Assembly: GCF_000826065.2 (NCBI RefSeq)
Contig: NZ_LN623540.1
Location: 224,649-288,648, forward strand
DNA length: 64,000 nucleotides
From: Tessaracoccus massiliensis
GTDB taxonomy: Bacteria; Actinomycetota; Actinomycetes; Propionibacteriales; Propionibacteriaceae
Reading direction: 5' to 3'
Shown here: in pieces, positions 52,329 to 59,865 of the stretch
How positions within the stretch are numbered: position 1 is the stretch's first letter
Layout: each line of letters begins with the position of its first letter
Program-made: the position numbers and the translations under genes
The notes under the pieces: model-generated
Databases searched by the model: none
What the model was told of the DNA's origin: nothing
Seen by the model: the letters and a program-made list of their open reading frames with translations, nothing else

Positions 52329-52595
52329 ATGTCGGCACCGCTCTGCACCGCCCAGGCTACGACGCCAACGGCTGCGTCTGGCGGCGCTGAGCGCCTCGCC
52401 CGCGTGGTGTTGTTGGTCATCCTGGCGGCGCTCGTCATGACCACGGTGGTGACCGGATCGCGTCCTGCTCCGCTCCGGGATCTGGAGTGCGCCGTCGAGA
52501 CGACGACGGGCCCCCGCAGGCGGTCTGTCACCCGTTCCGCTGCGGGGGTGTGCTCCGCCGAGGATGGGGGAAGAAGGACGCGAGTGTTGCCCTGA
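52329..52595 (+). CDS. Possible small membrane protein running into repeat DNA
   Basis: The frame of 88 codons begins at an ATG with GAGGGGG 4 bases upstream. It encodes a Ser/Thr/Ala start, one clear helix (LARVVLLVILAALVMTTVVTG) and SRPAPLRDLECAVETTTG. From residue 57 it is translated repeat sequence (52499 onward) rich in Arg. The natural end may have been lost when the repeat arrived. Strong ribosome site and helix argue for a real gene start; no family recognised. Confidence 0.35.
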   Translation: MSAPLCTAQATTPTAASGGAERLARVVLLVILAALVMTTVVTGSRPAPLRDLECAVETTTGPRRRSVTRSAAGVCSAEDGGRRTRVLP

Positions 52596-52957
52596 CGCAT
52601 GGGTGGCGACGTTCGGTTGTTGCTTCCCGGCGTGGCCTCGAAACTCGCGTCCTTCGTCCCCCACCCTCGGCTCCAAGATTTCTGATGCGGGTGCCCGGTG
52701 CCGACACCGTTGTCGGCGTGGTTGCCGGAGCGTCCGGTGTCGGGGTGCGTTGCTGTCATTCGGCGTTGTCGGGCAACTAGGGATCTGGGTGGGGCCCGGT
52801 GCCGGAAAAGCACTTGCATACCCCCGACCCCGGCCCCTCCTTCACGCTTGGGCAGCGGGCCGGTCCTGACGCCGGTTGAGCCGGTCGCGTCCGTCGCTGG
52901 ATGAGCCCGCGAGTTCTATGAGCGGTGTCGAAATCTCTCGGCGTGCCCAGCACCTGG
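52499..52957. repeat. 459-bp direct repeat, copy 1
   Basis: Bases 52499-52957 recur nearly unchanged at 52994-53452 (offset 495). Inside, GGACGCGAGT after GAAGAA and its complement ACTCGCGTCC near 52643 form the tips of a long imperfect stem of about 28 bp. Short open frames in it (up to about 110 codons) are repeat-derived and lack ribosome sites. No gene is seen between 52600 and 53598. Confidence 0.85.
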
Positions 52958-52993
52958 TCCCTGAGCGTTCGCCTGCGAGCTTGCGAGCCAGCG

Positions 52994-53452
52994 GACGACG
53001 ACGGGCCCCCGCAGGCGGTCTGTCACCCGTTCCGCTGCGGGGGTGTGCTCCGCCGAGGATGGGGGAAGAAGGACGCGAGTGTTGCCCTGACGCATGGGTG
53101 GCGACGTTCGGTTGTTGCTTCCCGGCGTGGCCTCGAAACTCGCGTCCTTCGTCCCCCACCCTCGGCTTCAAGATTTCTGATGCGGGTGCTCGGTGCCGAC
53201 ACCGTTGTCGGCGTGGTTGCCGGAGCGTCCGGTGTCGGGGTGCGTTGCTGTCATTCGGCGTTGTCGGGCAACTAGGGATCTGGGTGGGGCCCGGTGCCGG
53301 AAAAGCACTTGCATACCCCCGACCCCGGCCCCTCCTTCACGCTTGGGCAGCGGGCCGGTCCTGACGCCGGTTGAGCCGGTCGCGTCCCGCGCTGGATGAG
53401 CCCGCGAGTTCTACGAGCGGTGTCGAAATCTCTCGGCGTGCCCAGCACCTGT
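52994..53452. repeat. 459-bp direct repeat, copy 2
   Basis: Nearly identical to copy 1, with a few substitutions. The 36 bases between the copies start with GGTCCCTGAGCG and continue GTTCGCCTGCGAGC, one end of the palindromic family seen at 539 and 8320. A third, shorter and diverged start (GGGGGTGTGCCGCCGAGG) follows at about 53460-53510, then trails off before the next gene. Confidence 0.85.
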
Positions 53453-53598
53453 GTCACTGCGGGGGTGTGCCGCCGAGGCTGGGGGAAGAGGGACGCGAGT
53501 GACGCCCTTCGGGCTACGAGTCGCGGAAGGGAGCCCCAAGTCTGCGGGTCTGAGGTTCTTAGCTTGGGGCGTCTGATCTCATACGCCAGAATGGGGCG

Positions 53599-54282
53599 AT
53601 GCTGACCCTCGACGAGATCTACCCGCCGTTCGGGCTCCGCATCACCTGCGGGCCGGTGGAACTCAAGGTGCTGCGCGACGACGACTTCCCCGAGTTGGTT
53701 GAGCTCGTGCGTGGCGGCATCCAAGCACCGGACGTGCCCATGCCGTTCCTCAACGCCTGGCATGAGAGCCCCTATGCGCCCGGCACCGCTGATGGCTTCC
53801 CGGCGACGTCGCTCTCGTGGTGGTGGACTCAACGAGCGACCTTCTCTGTGGATCGCTGGCAACTGGCGTTGGCCGTCCGCCGCGACGGCCAACTCGTGGG
53901 CATGCAGGACATGATGGCCAACGACTTTCCGCTGACCCGCTCCCTCGAGACGGGCTCCTGGCTGGGCATGGCCCATCAGGGCCAGGGAACCGGCACGCTC
54001 ATGCGGCAACTGGCGGTGGCGTTCGCGTTCGACGAGTTGTGCGCGCTCGAATGCACCTCCGCCTACATCGAGGGCAACCATCGCTCGGCAGCCGTGAGCC
54101 GCAAGGTGGGCTACCGGGACAACGGCCGACGTCGCTTGGCTCAGGTGACCAAGGACGGCCCTGTCTGCGCCGACGAACAGTTGGTCATCGTCACACCCGA
54201 GAGCTTCGTCCGCCCCGACGGTCAGGTCATCGTGGAGGGGGCCAGCGAACTGCGCCGGTTCCTCGGCCTCGAACAGGGCTGA
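53599..54282 (+). CDS. GNAT-family N-acetyltransferase
   Basis: 227 residues. Core GNAT pattern: WQLALAVRRDGQLVGMQDMMAND, ETGSWLGMAHQGQGTGTLM (acetyl-CoA pyrophosphate loop QGQGTG), ALECTSAYIEGNHRSAAVSRKVGY (N-S pair then hydrophobic strand). The RimJ-like arrangement suggests acetylation of an amine on a protein N-terminus or small molecule. The start ATG is next to a CAGAATGGGGCG stretch. Downstream is a repeat-rich gap. Confidence 0.82.
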   Translation: MLTLDEIYPPFGLRITCGPVELKVLRDDDFPELVELVRGGIQAPDVPMPFLNAWHESPYAPGTADGFPATSLSWWWTQRATFSVDRWQLALAVRRDGQLVGMQDMMANDFPLTRSLETGSWLGMAHQGQGTGTLMRQLAVAFAFDELCALECTSAYIEGNHRSAAVSRKVGYRDNGRRRLAQVTKDGPVCADEQLVIVTPESFVRPDGQVIVEGASELRRFLGLEQG

Positions 54283-54494
54283 CCCGGGGCCCCTGCCTGC
54301 CGTTCCCGCACCGGTGTCGAGATGCAATGCGGTGTGTACGGCCGCCCGCTGACAGCGTGTACACCGCGCTGCTGACCAGAAGTCCGTAGAAGCAGGCTGG
54401 CGGGGCGCCCCCAAGTTCCACCTTGAGAAAACCACGCGATCGTAGCTGTATGGCACGATCGCGGCGATTTCCCAAGGTCACCTTCCGCGACCCG

Positions 54495-54614
54495 GGATGT
54501 GTCGAGCCGCGCTTCACTCTGTGGACTTCTGCGCTCGGTAGTTTGTAGATCGGGACGCTCGGGCGGAGATTCGTCAAAGTAGGGAGTGGGTCTTCCTGCG
54601 CTGCGGTGGCGGCG
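54495..54614. repeat. Dispersed ~120-bp repeat, copy A
   Basis: The segment centred on CGCTTCACTCTGTGGACTTC is about 80% similar to 56662-56777, through GCGCTCGGTAGTTTGTAGAT and GAGTGGGTCTTCCT to TGCGGTGGCGGCGC. It fills most of the 368-bp gap between the GNAT and VOC genes. Nothing else is visible in that gap except the VOC ribosome site. Confidence 0.7.
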
Positions 54615-54650
54615 CGAAACCTACTTGGCTCTATCAAAGGAGGACGAATC

Positions 54651-54995
54651 ATGGCGGTCACGGCCATCGACATCCGGGTCGAAGACGTTGAAGGAGCTAC
54701 GCGATTGCTCTCCGAAGCGTACGGATGGCGCGTCCTGACGGACGACGCGAACTTCGGGGAGGTTGACGCTGGAGGGGTGAGAATCATGTTGTCCCGCGAA
54801 GCCATGGTGCCCTGGGGGGTTACCGACGGAATAATCCTGCACCACTCAGTCGAGGATGTTGTCGAGGCGGCACGTGTCGCGGAGAAGGCTGGAGCCCAAC
54901 TTCTCGACGGTCCTCTGCGCACGGACTGGGGAACCGAAACGGCGTACCTACGGGGCCCCGGCAACGTCATCGTCAGCGTTTTCCGTGACATCTGA
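54651..54995 (+). CDS. VOC/glyoxalase-superfamily protein
   Basis: 114 residues with two beta-alpha-beta-beta-beta-like halves: VTAIDIRVEDVEGATRLLSEAYGWRVL, then GGVRIMLSREAMVPWG, IILHHSVEDVVEAARVAEKAGAQLL, and TAYLRGPGNVIVSVFRDI. The end shows the DPxGN-like GPGNVI motif of the superfamily. AAAGGAGG lies 7 bases before ATG 54651, a strong ribosome site. It overlaps the next gene by 11 bases. Substrate unknown; possibly a resistance or small-molecule-binding protein. Confidence 0.8.
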   Translation: MAVTAIDIRVEDVEGATRLLSEAYGWRVLTDDANFGEVDAGGVRIMLSREAMVPWGVTDGIILHHSVEDVVEAARVAEKAGAQLLDGPLRTDWGTETAYLRGPGNVIVSVFRDI

Positions 54996-55545
54996 CAGCC
55001 TGAAGCCGGAGATCACGGTCCACACGCAACCTGAGGTGTCGGCCTTGGCCGAACTCGTATGGCCCACGTACAGAGAGGCCTTCGGCGGCTTCCCCAACAT
55101 GCAATCCTTTCAATCAGAACTGTTGGGCAGGCACGCCGCCCGGCAAGGGTTCCGCTTGGTGACCGCGAGCGTGGCAGGGGAAGTGGTGGGCTTCAGTTGG
55201 GGCTACATCGGTCATCGGGGGCAGTTCTGGACAGAGCTTGTGAGCGAGGCTTTGCCCCACGACATTGTCGAGGAGTGGGTGGGTGGACACTTCGAGTTCG
55301 CCGAGATGGCTGTGAGCCCATCATTCCGCCGGCGCGGGCTGGGCGCGTTCCTGCACGATCACCTGTTGACCGACGTGGGGCGGCGGTGCCTGCTAAGCAC
55401 GGTCGACAACCCGAACGACCCTGCTGTCCGCCTCTATCGGAGGGCCGGTTGGCAGCGGCTTGGAGTGCTCAAGTCCGGCACCCAGGTGATGGGTCGGCAT
55501 GCAGAGACACCCCTGCTCACGCTGGTGCGTCAGGACTCGACCTGA
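54985..55545 (+). CDS. GNAT-family N-acetyltransferase
   Basis: 186 residues. ITVHTQPEVSALAELVWPTYREAFG opens the protein, then FRLVTASVAGEVVGFSWGYIG, FEFAEMAVSPSFRRRGLGAFL (acetyl-CoA loop RRRGLG) and STVDNPNDPAVRLYRRAGWQRLG. GTG 54985 lies inside the VOC gene end, so the pair is co-translated; the longer open frame from 54856 is the VOC gene read in another frame. With the VOC protein, a resistance or detoxification pair is plausible. Confidence 0.82.
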   Translation: MTSDSLKPEITVHTQPEVSALAELVWPTYREAFGGFPNMQSFQSELLGRHAARQGFRLVTASVAGEVVGFSWGYIGHRGQFWTELVSEALPHDIVEEWVGGHFEFAEMAVSPSFRRRGLGAFLHDHLLTDVGRRCLLSTVDNPNDPAVRLYRRAGWQRLGVLKSGTQVMGRHAETPLLTLVRQDST

Positions 55546-55575
55546 GCGTCCGCTCTTGCCGCTGTCGGCCGGTGC

Positions 55576-56535
55576 TCACTCACCTAGTGGTGTCTGCTTC
55601 TGGCGGGGGAAGGCTTCGTGGAGTTGCCACTGGAGGTCTGCGATCTGCGCTTCGTCCAGTGGCCCGGGTTCGGTAAGCACCGCCTTGAGCTTCTTGGGCC
55701 ACATGACGGCCACGTCGTTGACGGTGAACGCGCCGCCGAGCAGCGGCCAGTCCGCGTCAACGAAACACAGCACACCCCGTACCGGCACCTCTGGCCGCTC
55801 GGCCAGGGCGGCCCGGACTAGGGCGACCTGCTTCTGCATCCCAGCCGCCAGCGTTGTCCGGTCTCGTCCCCCAACGGTCAACGACTCGGTGCGCGGCCTC
55901 AGCAAGCCTCCCTCGACCCGCAGCGCTGGCCGCGCGTTGCGGTAGCGCTTGGCGTCCACCACGAACACCCCGTTGGGGCACACGACCAGATGATCGATGT
56001 TTGCCCTGGTCCGGGGAATGAGGCGGTCGTGCAGCACACGCAGCGAGTCCCCGGCCATGGACGCCAACATGCCACCGAGCATCCGCTCACCCTCAGCACC
56101 AACCGACCACGCCCGCGTCGACTGAGGGTCATCGAAGACCGCCAAAAGGAACCGTCCCATACGCGGGTGCTTGGCCAACACCCGTTCCTGCCTGGCATCG
56201 TGGCGCCGCTTGTACTCAGCAGCCGCAGATGCGCCACCTTGCCCATCGACCACCCCCAACACAGGCACCTTGTCCACCTCCGGCCCTGGACGAACTGCAT
56301 CGGTTGTGACTGTCTCGGTCGTCTGGTCGACAACCGCATGCGGAACAACCATCTGTGTCTGGTCGGGCGGGACCGAGGCAGGGCACGTCACGCAGGCCAC
56401 CGTCTTGCTTACCCGGTCGTAGTCCGCGGTCGTGCCCGCACTGAGTGCCGATCCGCAGCTCGAGCAGGTGCAGGCGTAGCGCAGCCGCATCCGCTTCACG
56501 TCCATCGGTGCCGCATCCTCAACCATGAGGAACAA
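55576..56535 (-). CDS. NERD-domain protein with N-terminal zinc ribbon
   Basis: 319 residues. An N-terminal pair of CxxC knuckles (CTCSSCGSALS ... VACVTCPASV) forms a zinc ribbon; the middle is polar. The NERD (nuclease-related) domain follows: SVGAEGERMLGGML, IPRTRANIDHLVVCPNGVFVVDAKRY (Asp ... Asp-Ala-Lys of the restriction-endonuclease-like fold) and VRGVLCFVDADWPLL. NERD proteins are thought to bind or cut DNA, but no function is proven here. Three Met codons precede the zinc ribbon; 56535, 56526 and 56505 are all possible starts. Confidence 0.82.
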   Translation of the reverse strand: MFLMVEDAAPMDVKRMRLRYACTCSSCGSALSAGTTADYDRVSKTVACVTCPASVPPDQTQMVVPHAVVDQTTETVTTDAVRPGPEVDKVPVLGVVDGQGGASAAAEYKRRHDARQERVLAKHPRMGRFLLAVFDDPQSTRAWSVGAEGERMLGGMLASMAGDSLRVLHDRLIPRTRANIDHLVVCPNGVFVVDAKRYRNARPALRVEGGLLRPRTESLTVGGRDRTTLAAGMQKQVALVRAALAERPEVPVRGVLCFVDADWPLLGGAFTVNDVAVMWPKKLKAVLTEPGPLDEAQIADLQWQLHEAFPRQKQTPLGE

Positions 56536-56610
56536 AGTAGCGGTCCATCAGAGGCGAATATCGACGACGTCCCCATCAACCCCCAAATCACACCGGGGCA
56601 GCCGTCACGA

Positions 56611-56659
56611 ACGCACGGATCTGCCGCGGACCGCGCGGACGTTCACAAGTTCCGGAGGT
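56611..56659. repeat. 49-bp repeat, copy 1
   Basis: AACGCACGGATCTGCCGCGG to GTTCACAAGTTCCGGAGG recurs at 58517-58565 with few changes. Here it is joined to the ~120-bp repeat copy B, so the two belong to one composite unit. Confidence 0.75.
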
Positions 56660-56661
56660 GG

Positions 56662-56777
56662 CGGATGTCGAGACGCGCTTCACTCTGTGCACTTCTGCGC
56701 TCGGTAGTTGGTAGATCGGGACGCACGGGGGGCTCGTCAGAAATAGGGGGTGGGTCTTCCTCCTGCGGTGGCGGCGC
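56662..56777. repeat. Dispersed ~120-bp repeat, copy B
   Basis: The second copy of the 54495-54614 repeat, adjoining the 49-bp unit. It lies in the 414-bp gap between the NERD and endonuclease III genes. The gap also holds a 46-codon open frame and nothing else that I can support. Confidence 0.7.
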
Positions 56778-56877
56778 CCGGTTCGTCCACATTGGGTCCT
56801 TGAGGGATGTCAACGATGGCCGTGCGGTTCACGCTCGCGCCGACGGGCGCGACCTCACTGTCATGCTTGATGAGCAT
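56737..56877 (-). CDS. Possible small peptide, 46 residues
   Basis: ATG 56877 has AGGAGA 6 bases upstream. The peptide is polar: MLIKHDSEVAPVGASVNR, then IVDIPQGPNV, a Gly/Ala stretch and RPTPYF at the end. It has no Cys and no helix. Its C-terminal third is encoded by the dispersed repeat. It lies downstream of the endonuclease III gene on the same strand. A second frame here (EEDPPPISDEPPVRPD) also reads well, so neither is certain. Confidence 0.28.
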   Translation of the reverse strand: MLIKHDSEVAPVGASVNRTAIVDIPQGPNVDEPGAATAGGRPTPYF

Positions 56878-56949
56878 GTTGCTCTCCTGCTTACGTCTTC
56901 GGCCCGGCCAAGCAGCCTCAGCAGCGTCCTATTGCGGGCGCTCACCTGC

Positions 56950-57606
56950 TCAGCTAGCGCTGTAGTAGTCGCACTGAGCGGTGAGAGGGCAGTCGCCGCA
57001 TCTGGGGGTGCGCGCGACGCAGACCTTCATGCCGTGCTGGACCAGCCACTCGTGGGCGTGCTGGCGCTAGTGCACGGGGGTGGCCTCGGTGAGCGGGTCG
57101 ACGGTCTGCTCCGCGGACAGGCTGGCGTCGACGAGGCCGAGGCGTTGCACCAGACGTTTGACGTGGGTGTCGACGGCGATGGTGGGTGCGGCGTGCAGGG
57201 TGTTCATCAGAATGTCGGTGCACTTGCGGCCGATGCCGGGCAGCGCCATCAGCTCCTCGCGGGTCGCGGGGACTTCACCGGCGTGTTCGTCGAGGATCTG
57301 TCGGGCCATCGCCTTCAACGTCTTGGTCTTGCGGTTGTAGTGCGCGACTGAGCGGATCGTCTCGCGCAGGTCGTCGTCGTCCATCTCGGCCAGCCCGGCG
57401 AACGAGTCGACCTTCTCGTACAGGGCGACGGCGGCCTCGATGCAGCGCGGCGAGCTGGTCATGGTCGACAGCGCGACCGACACGGTGCTGCGGAACGGGT
57501 TGTCGGACAGCCCGTTCGTCATCCACTCGTCGTCGGATTCAGCGTAGGTGGGGTAGGTCGCGGACAAGATCTCGTAGATCTTCTCGACGGTGCCGGGCTG
57601 TTTCAC
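56950..57606 (-). pseudogene. nth: Endonuclease III, interrupted by an amber codon
   Basis: DNA glycosylase/AP lyase for oxidised pyrimidines. GTG 57606 (VKQPGTVEKIYEIL) has GGAGG 5 bases upstream. The helix-hairpin-helix has LPGIGRKCTD, with the catalytic Lys, and TIAVDTHVKRLVQRLGL holds the catalytic Asp. A TAG at 57067-57069 then stops the frame. The same frame continues for 38 codons as RQHAHEWLVQHGMKVC and supplies a perfect C-x6-C-x2-C-x5-C iron-sulfur motif before a natural TGA at 56950. A single C-to-T change (Gln to amber) explains it. The truncated product lacks the Fe-S cluster and is probably inactive, unless the codon is read through. Confidence 0.85.
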
Positions 57607-57785
57607 GAGGGCCTCCAAGCCGGAAGAGGTGGGATGCCCCGCTCTAGGCGAAACACGGGAGCCGTATCGAGTGATGTCGACACCGCTTTGGGTGGGACAG
57701 TACCCGGCTGGGCAGGGCTCCACCAGCCGGCTCGCGTGCGAGGCCGGCACGTGCGCGGGCAGGGGCGAGTAGCGGCACGTGACCC

Positions 57786-57988
57786 GTGTCCCGGCTCGGG
57801 ATCTCCCGGGTGACGGTGAGCCGAGTCCTGTACGGCCAGGCCCGGGTGAGCCCTAACCTTGCTGTTCGACTGGAGGGACCGGCGTTGGTACCGCCCATGC
57901 TTGGCTGGCCCTGCAGTCGGCTTATGCCTTCGCGGCCGAGCGTGCCGCCGGTCTGCCCGCCGTCCGCAGGCTCGACCCGGTTGCCTGA
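57786..57988 (+). pseudogene. HigA-type antitoxin remnant
   Basis: Part 1 (GTG 57786 onward) reads RLGISRVTVSRVLYGQARVS, then PNLAVRLEG, a helix-turn-helix of the HigA/XRE type. Part 2, one frame away, reads HAWLALQSAYAFAAERAAGL and ends at 57988, the usual HigA C-terminus. One missing G in the run at 57875-57877 joins them. The first 15-20 residues are absent because a TGA directly precedes the GTG, and no HigB toxin is visible. The 57607-57785 stretch before it contains no recognisable gene. Confidence 0.6.
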
Positions 57989-58075
57989 CAACATCCGGAC
58001 ATGCCGCCGTCGTGATGTCCGTGGCGGATCGACAAAGCGCCAGTTGAACACCTGACGCGCGATACTGTCACGGTC

Positions 58076-58492
58076 ATGATCACGTGGTTCGCCTACGAGT
58101 ACTGCACCGACATTGCTGCTACCCGCGACTTCTACCACGACCTCGTGGGACTGGAGCTGATTTGGGATGAGCCCGATGACATCGCGTTCGTCCATGGCTG
58201 CGTGCAAATTTCCTTCCAGAGGGCCATCTCGCTCGAGCGCCCGAACGGTTGGGCTTTCCAACCCGGCTGGAGTCAGGGCCAACTCCCGGGCGCACCCGAG
58301 ACAGAACAGGTGAGATCCATCTCCGTCGCGCTGTCGCCCATCGACTTCCAGAAAGCCGTGGACCGGCTCAAGAAAGCCGGAGTCGAGACGCTGCGAACTG
58401 AGCCCTTTTGGGTGGGCTACTGGTCCTTCGTCATCCTGGACCCGGACGGGCGAACAGTGGAACTGACCGACCCGAAATCACCGAGGACGTGA
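58076..58492 (+). CDS. VOC/glyoxalase-superfamily protein
   Basis: 138 residues. Opening WFAYEYCTDIAATRDFYHDLVGLEL is the typical first beta-alpha unit of the superfamily. It continues with DIAFVHGCVQISFQRA, an alpha segment DFQKAVDRLKKAGVETL and the closing strand WSFVILDPDGRTVELTDP (DPDG loop plus Glu metal ligand). The metal-site residues look plausible (Tyr/His near the start, Glu at the end). Function unknown; dioxygenase, lyase or resistance roles all fit. It is flanked by repeats and an IS element. Confidence 0.8.
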   Translation: MITWFAYEYCTDIAATRDFYHDLVGLELIWDEPDDIAFVHGCVQISFQRAISLERPNGWAFQPGWSQGQLPGAPETEQVRSISVALSPIDFQKAVDRLKKAGVETLRTEPFWVGYWSFVILDPDGRTVELTDPKSPRT

Positions 58493-58516
58493 TCGGGTCT
58501 TCCGTTCGGGGTTCCA

Positions 58517-58565
58517 AACGCACGCTCTTGCCGCGGACCGCGCGGAAGTTCACAAGTTCCGGAGG
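58517..58565. repeat. 49-bp repeat, copy 2, next to the IS3 insertion
   Basis: Matches 56611-56659 almost exactly and ends 4 bases before the IS element. The ~120-bp companion unit seen at 56662 is not found on the other side of the IS. Confidence 0.75.
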
Positions 58566-58596
58566 GGTCTGCTGAAGGTTTGGTTGACCTCCGGGG

Positions 58597-59482
58597 TTAT
58601 GCCGCCAGTGTAGCGGCGGGGTTGTAGATGAGTTCGAACTCGATGGGGGTGAGTTTCCCGAGTCGGCGTTGACGGCGTTTCCGGTGGTACTTGCCCTCGA
58701 TCCAGGACACGATGGCCAGGCGCAGTTCCTCTCGTGTGCCCCAGGACCGACGGTCGAGGACGTTCTTCTGCAGTAGCGCGAAGAACGACTCCATCGCGGC
58801 GTTATCGCCACATGCCCCGACCCTGCCCATCGAGCCACGTAGCCTGTGGCGCTTCAGCGCCTTGCGGAAGCGGCGCGACCGGAATTGGGACCCTCTATCG
58901 GAATGGACGATCACCCCAGCGGGCCGGCCTCGGTGGGCCACCGCCATCTCGAGCGCGTTGACGGCGATACGGGCCTTCATCCGTGAATCGATCGAGTAGC
59001 CCACGATCCGGTTGGGAGTTCACATCTTTGATCGCACACAGATACACCTTGCCCTCACGGGTGCGGTGCTCGGTGATATCGGTGAGCCACAACTGGTTGG
59101 GCCCCTCAGCGGTGAACTGACGCTGCACCAGGTCATCGTGGACCGGTGCCCCTGCCTTCTTGTAGCGCGATGTGCGCTTGACTATGGCCGATTGGATCCC
59201 GGCGACCCGGCACAACCGCCACACTCTGCGCTCGGACAACTCGTAGCCCAACTCAGCGAGGTCGTCTGCCAGCACCCGGTAGCCGCCCTCCGGGTCGTCG
59301 TTGTGAAGCTGATGCAGCACCGAGATGAGCTCTTGCTCCTCGGCCTCACGGGCTGACACCGGTTGCTTGAGCCACTTGTAGTAGCCCTGTGTGGAGAATC
59401 CCAGTATCCGGCACGCGACCGCCACCGGCACCCTCACCCGGGCACCGACCGCGGCCATCTCCTTCACGAGCGGATAGATCAT
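58597..59482 (-). CDS. IS3 transposase OrfB (DDE integrase domain), frameshifted
   Basis: Frame 1 (59482 down to about 59015) has the HTH_21-like start YYKWLKQPVSAREAEEQEL and the first catalytic Asp in LWLTDITEH. Frame 2 (about 59010 to 58597) continues as RIVGYSIDSRMKARIAVNAL, with the second Asp in VIVHSDRGSQF and Glu in AAMESFFALLQKN. One surplus base in the GGG at 59014-59016 (CCC on the coding strand) separates them; corrected, the protein has about 294 residues and the whole DDE triad. Confidence 0.85.
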
Positions 59483-59781
59483 TTTGGGGGCGTGATGTGA
59501 GCCTGCGACAGATACGCCGCCGCGCGGCGTAGCACCTCGTTTTCCATCTCCAACTCACGGATCCTACGCAAAGCCTGCGACATGTCCTTGCGTGCCTCGG
59601 GGTCCGTGGTCGGCGTCATCCCGTGAGACTGGAACCTCGCCTCACGGACCCACGCCTGCAGCGTGGTCTTCGCGACACCCAGGTCCTTGACGACCTGCTT
59701 CTGCGGGATGCCTGAGGCGACCAACGCGACCGCGTCGCGCTTGAACTCGTCGGAGTAAGTGATCTTCGGCATGGTTGCCAT
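59479..59781 (-). CDS. IS3 transposase OrfA (HTH)
   Basis: 100 residues: ITYSDEFKRDAVALVASGIPQKQVVKDLGVAKTTLQAWV is the IS3 OrfA helix-turn-helix, followed by a leucine-zipper-like segment (ALRRIRELEMENEVLRRAAAYL). The end overlaps the beginning of OrfB by 4 bases; a CCCCCAAAATG stretch there could allow the ribosomal frameshift that makes OrfAB in this family. Confidence 0.92.
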   Translation of the reverse strand: MATMPKITYSDEFKRDAVALVASGIPQKQVVKDLGVAKTTLQAWVREARFQSHGMTPTTDPEARKDMSQALRRIRELEMENEVLRRAAAYLSQAHITPPK

Positions 59782-59865
59782 CCTTTCAGCACAACCTCCT
59801 CCCAGAAGTCATGCGGTCTTGGAGTCAACCAAACCTTCAGCAGTCCCTTCAGCCACCACCAACAC

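Larger units (their letters stand above)
58570..59842 (-). mobile_element. IS3-family insertion sequence, 1273 bp
   Basis: The ends are TGCTGAAGGTTTGGTTGAC and its complement (19 bp plus a near-match TCC), in the TG...CA form of IS3 elements. The target site is duplicated as GTC at 58567-58569 and 59843-59845. Inside are orfA and orfB, in the usual overlapping order on the minus strand. The exact 3-bp duplication shows a simple insertion with no later loss of either end. Confidence 0.92.

Noticed and set aside
52499..53510. CRISPR array or rRNA-like duplicated region
   Set aside because: The repeat units are 459 bp long, only two and a part, without short spacers; no rRNA motifs.
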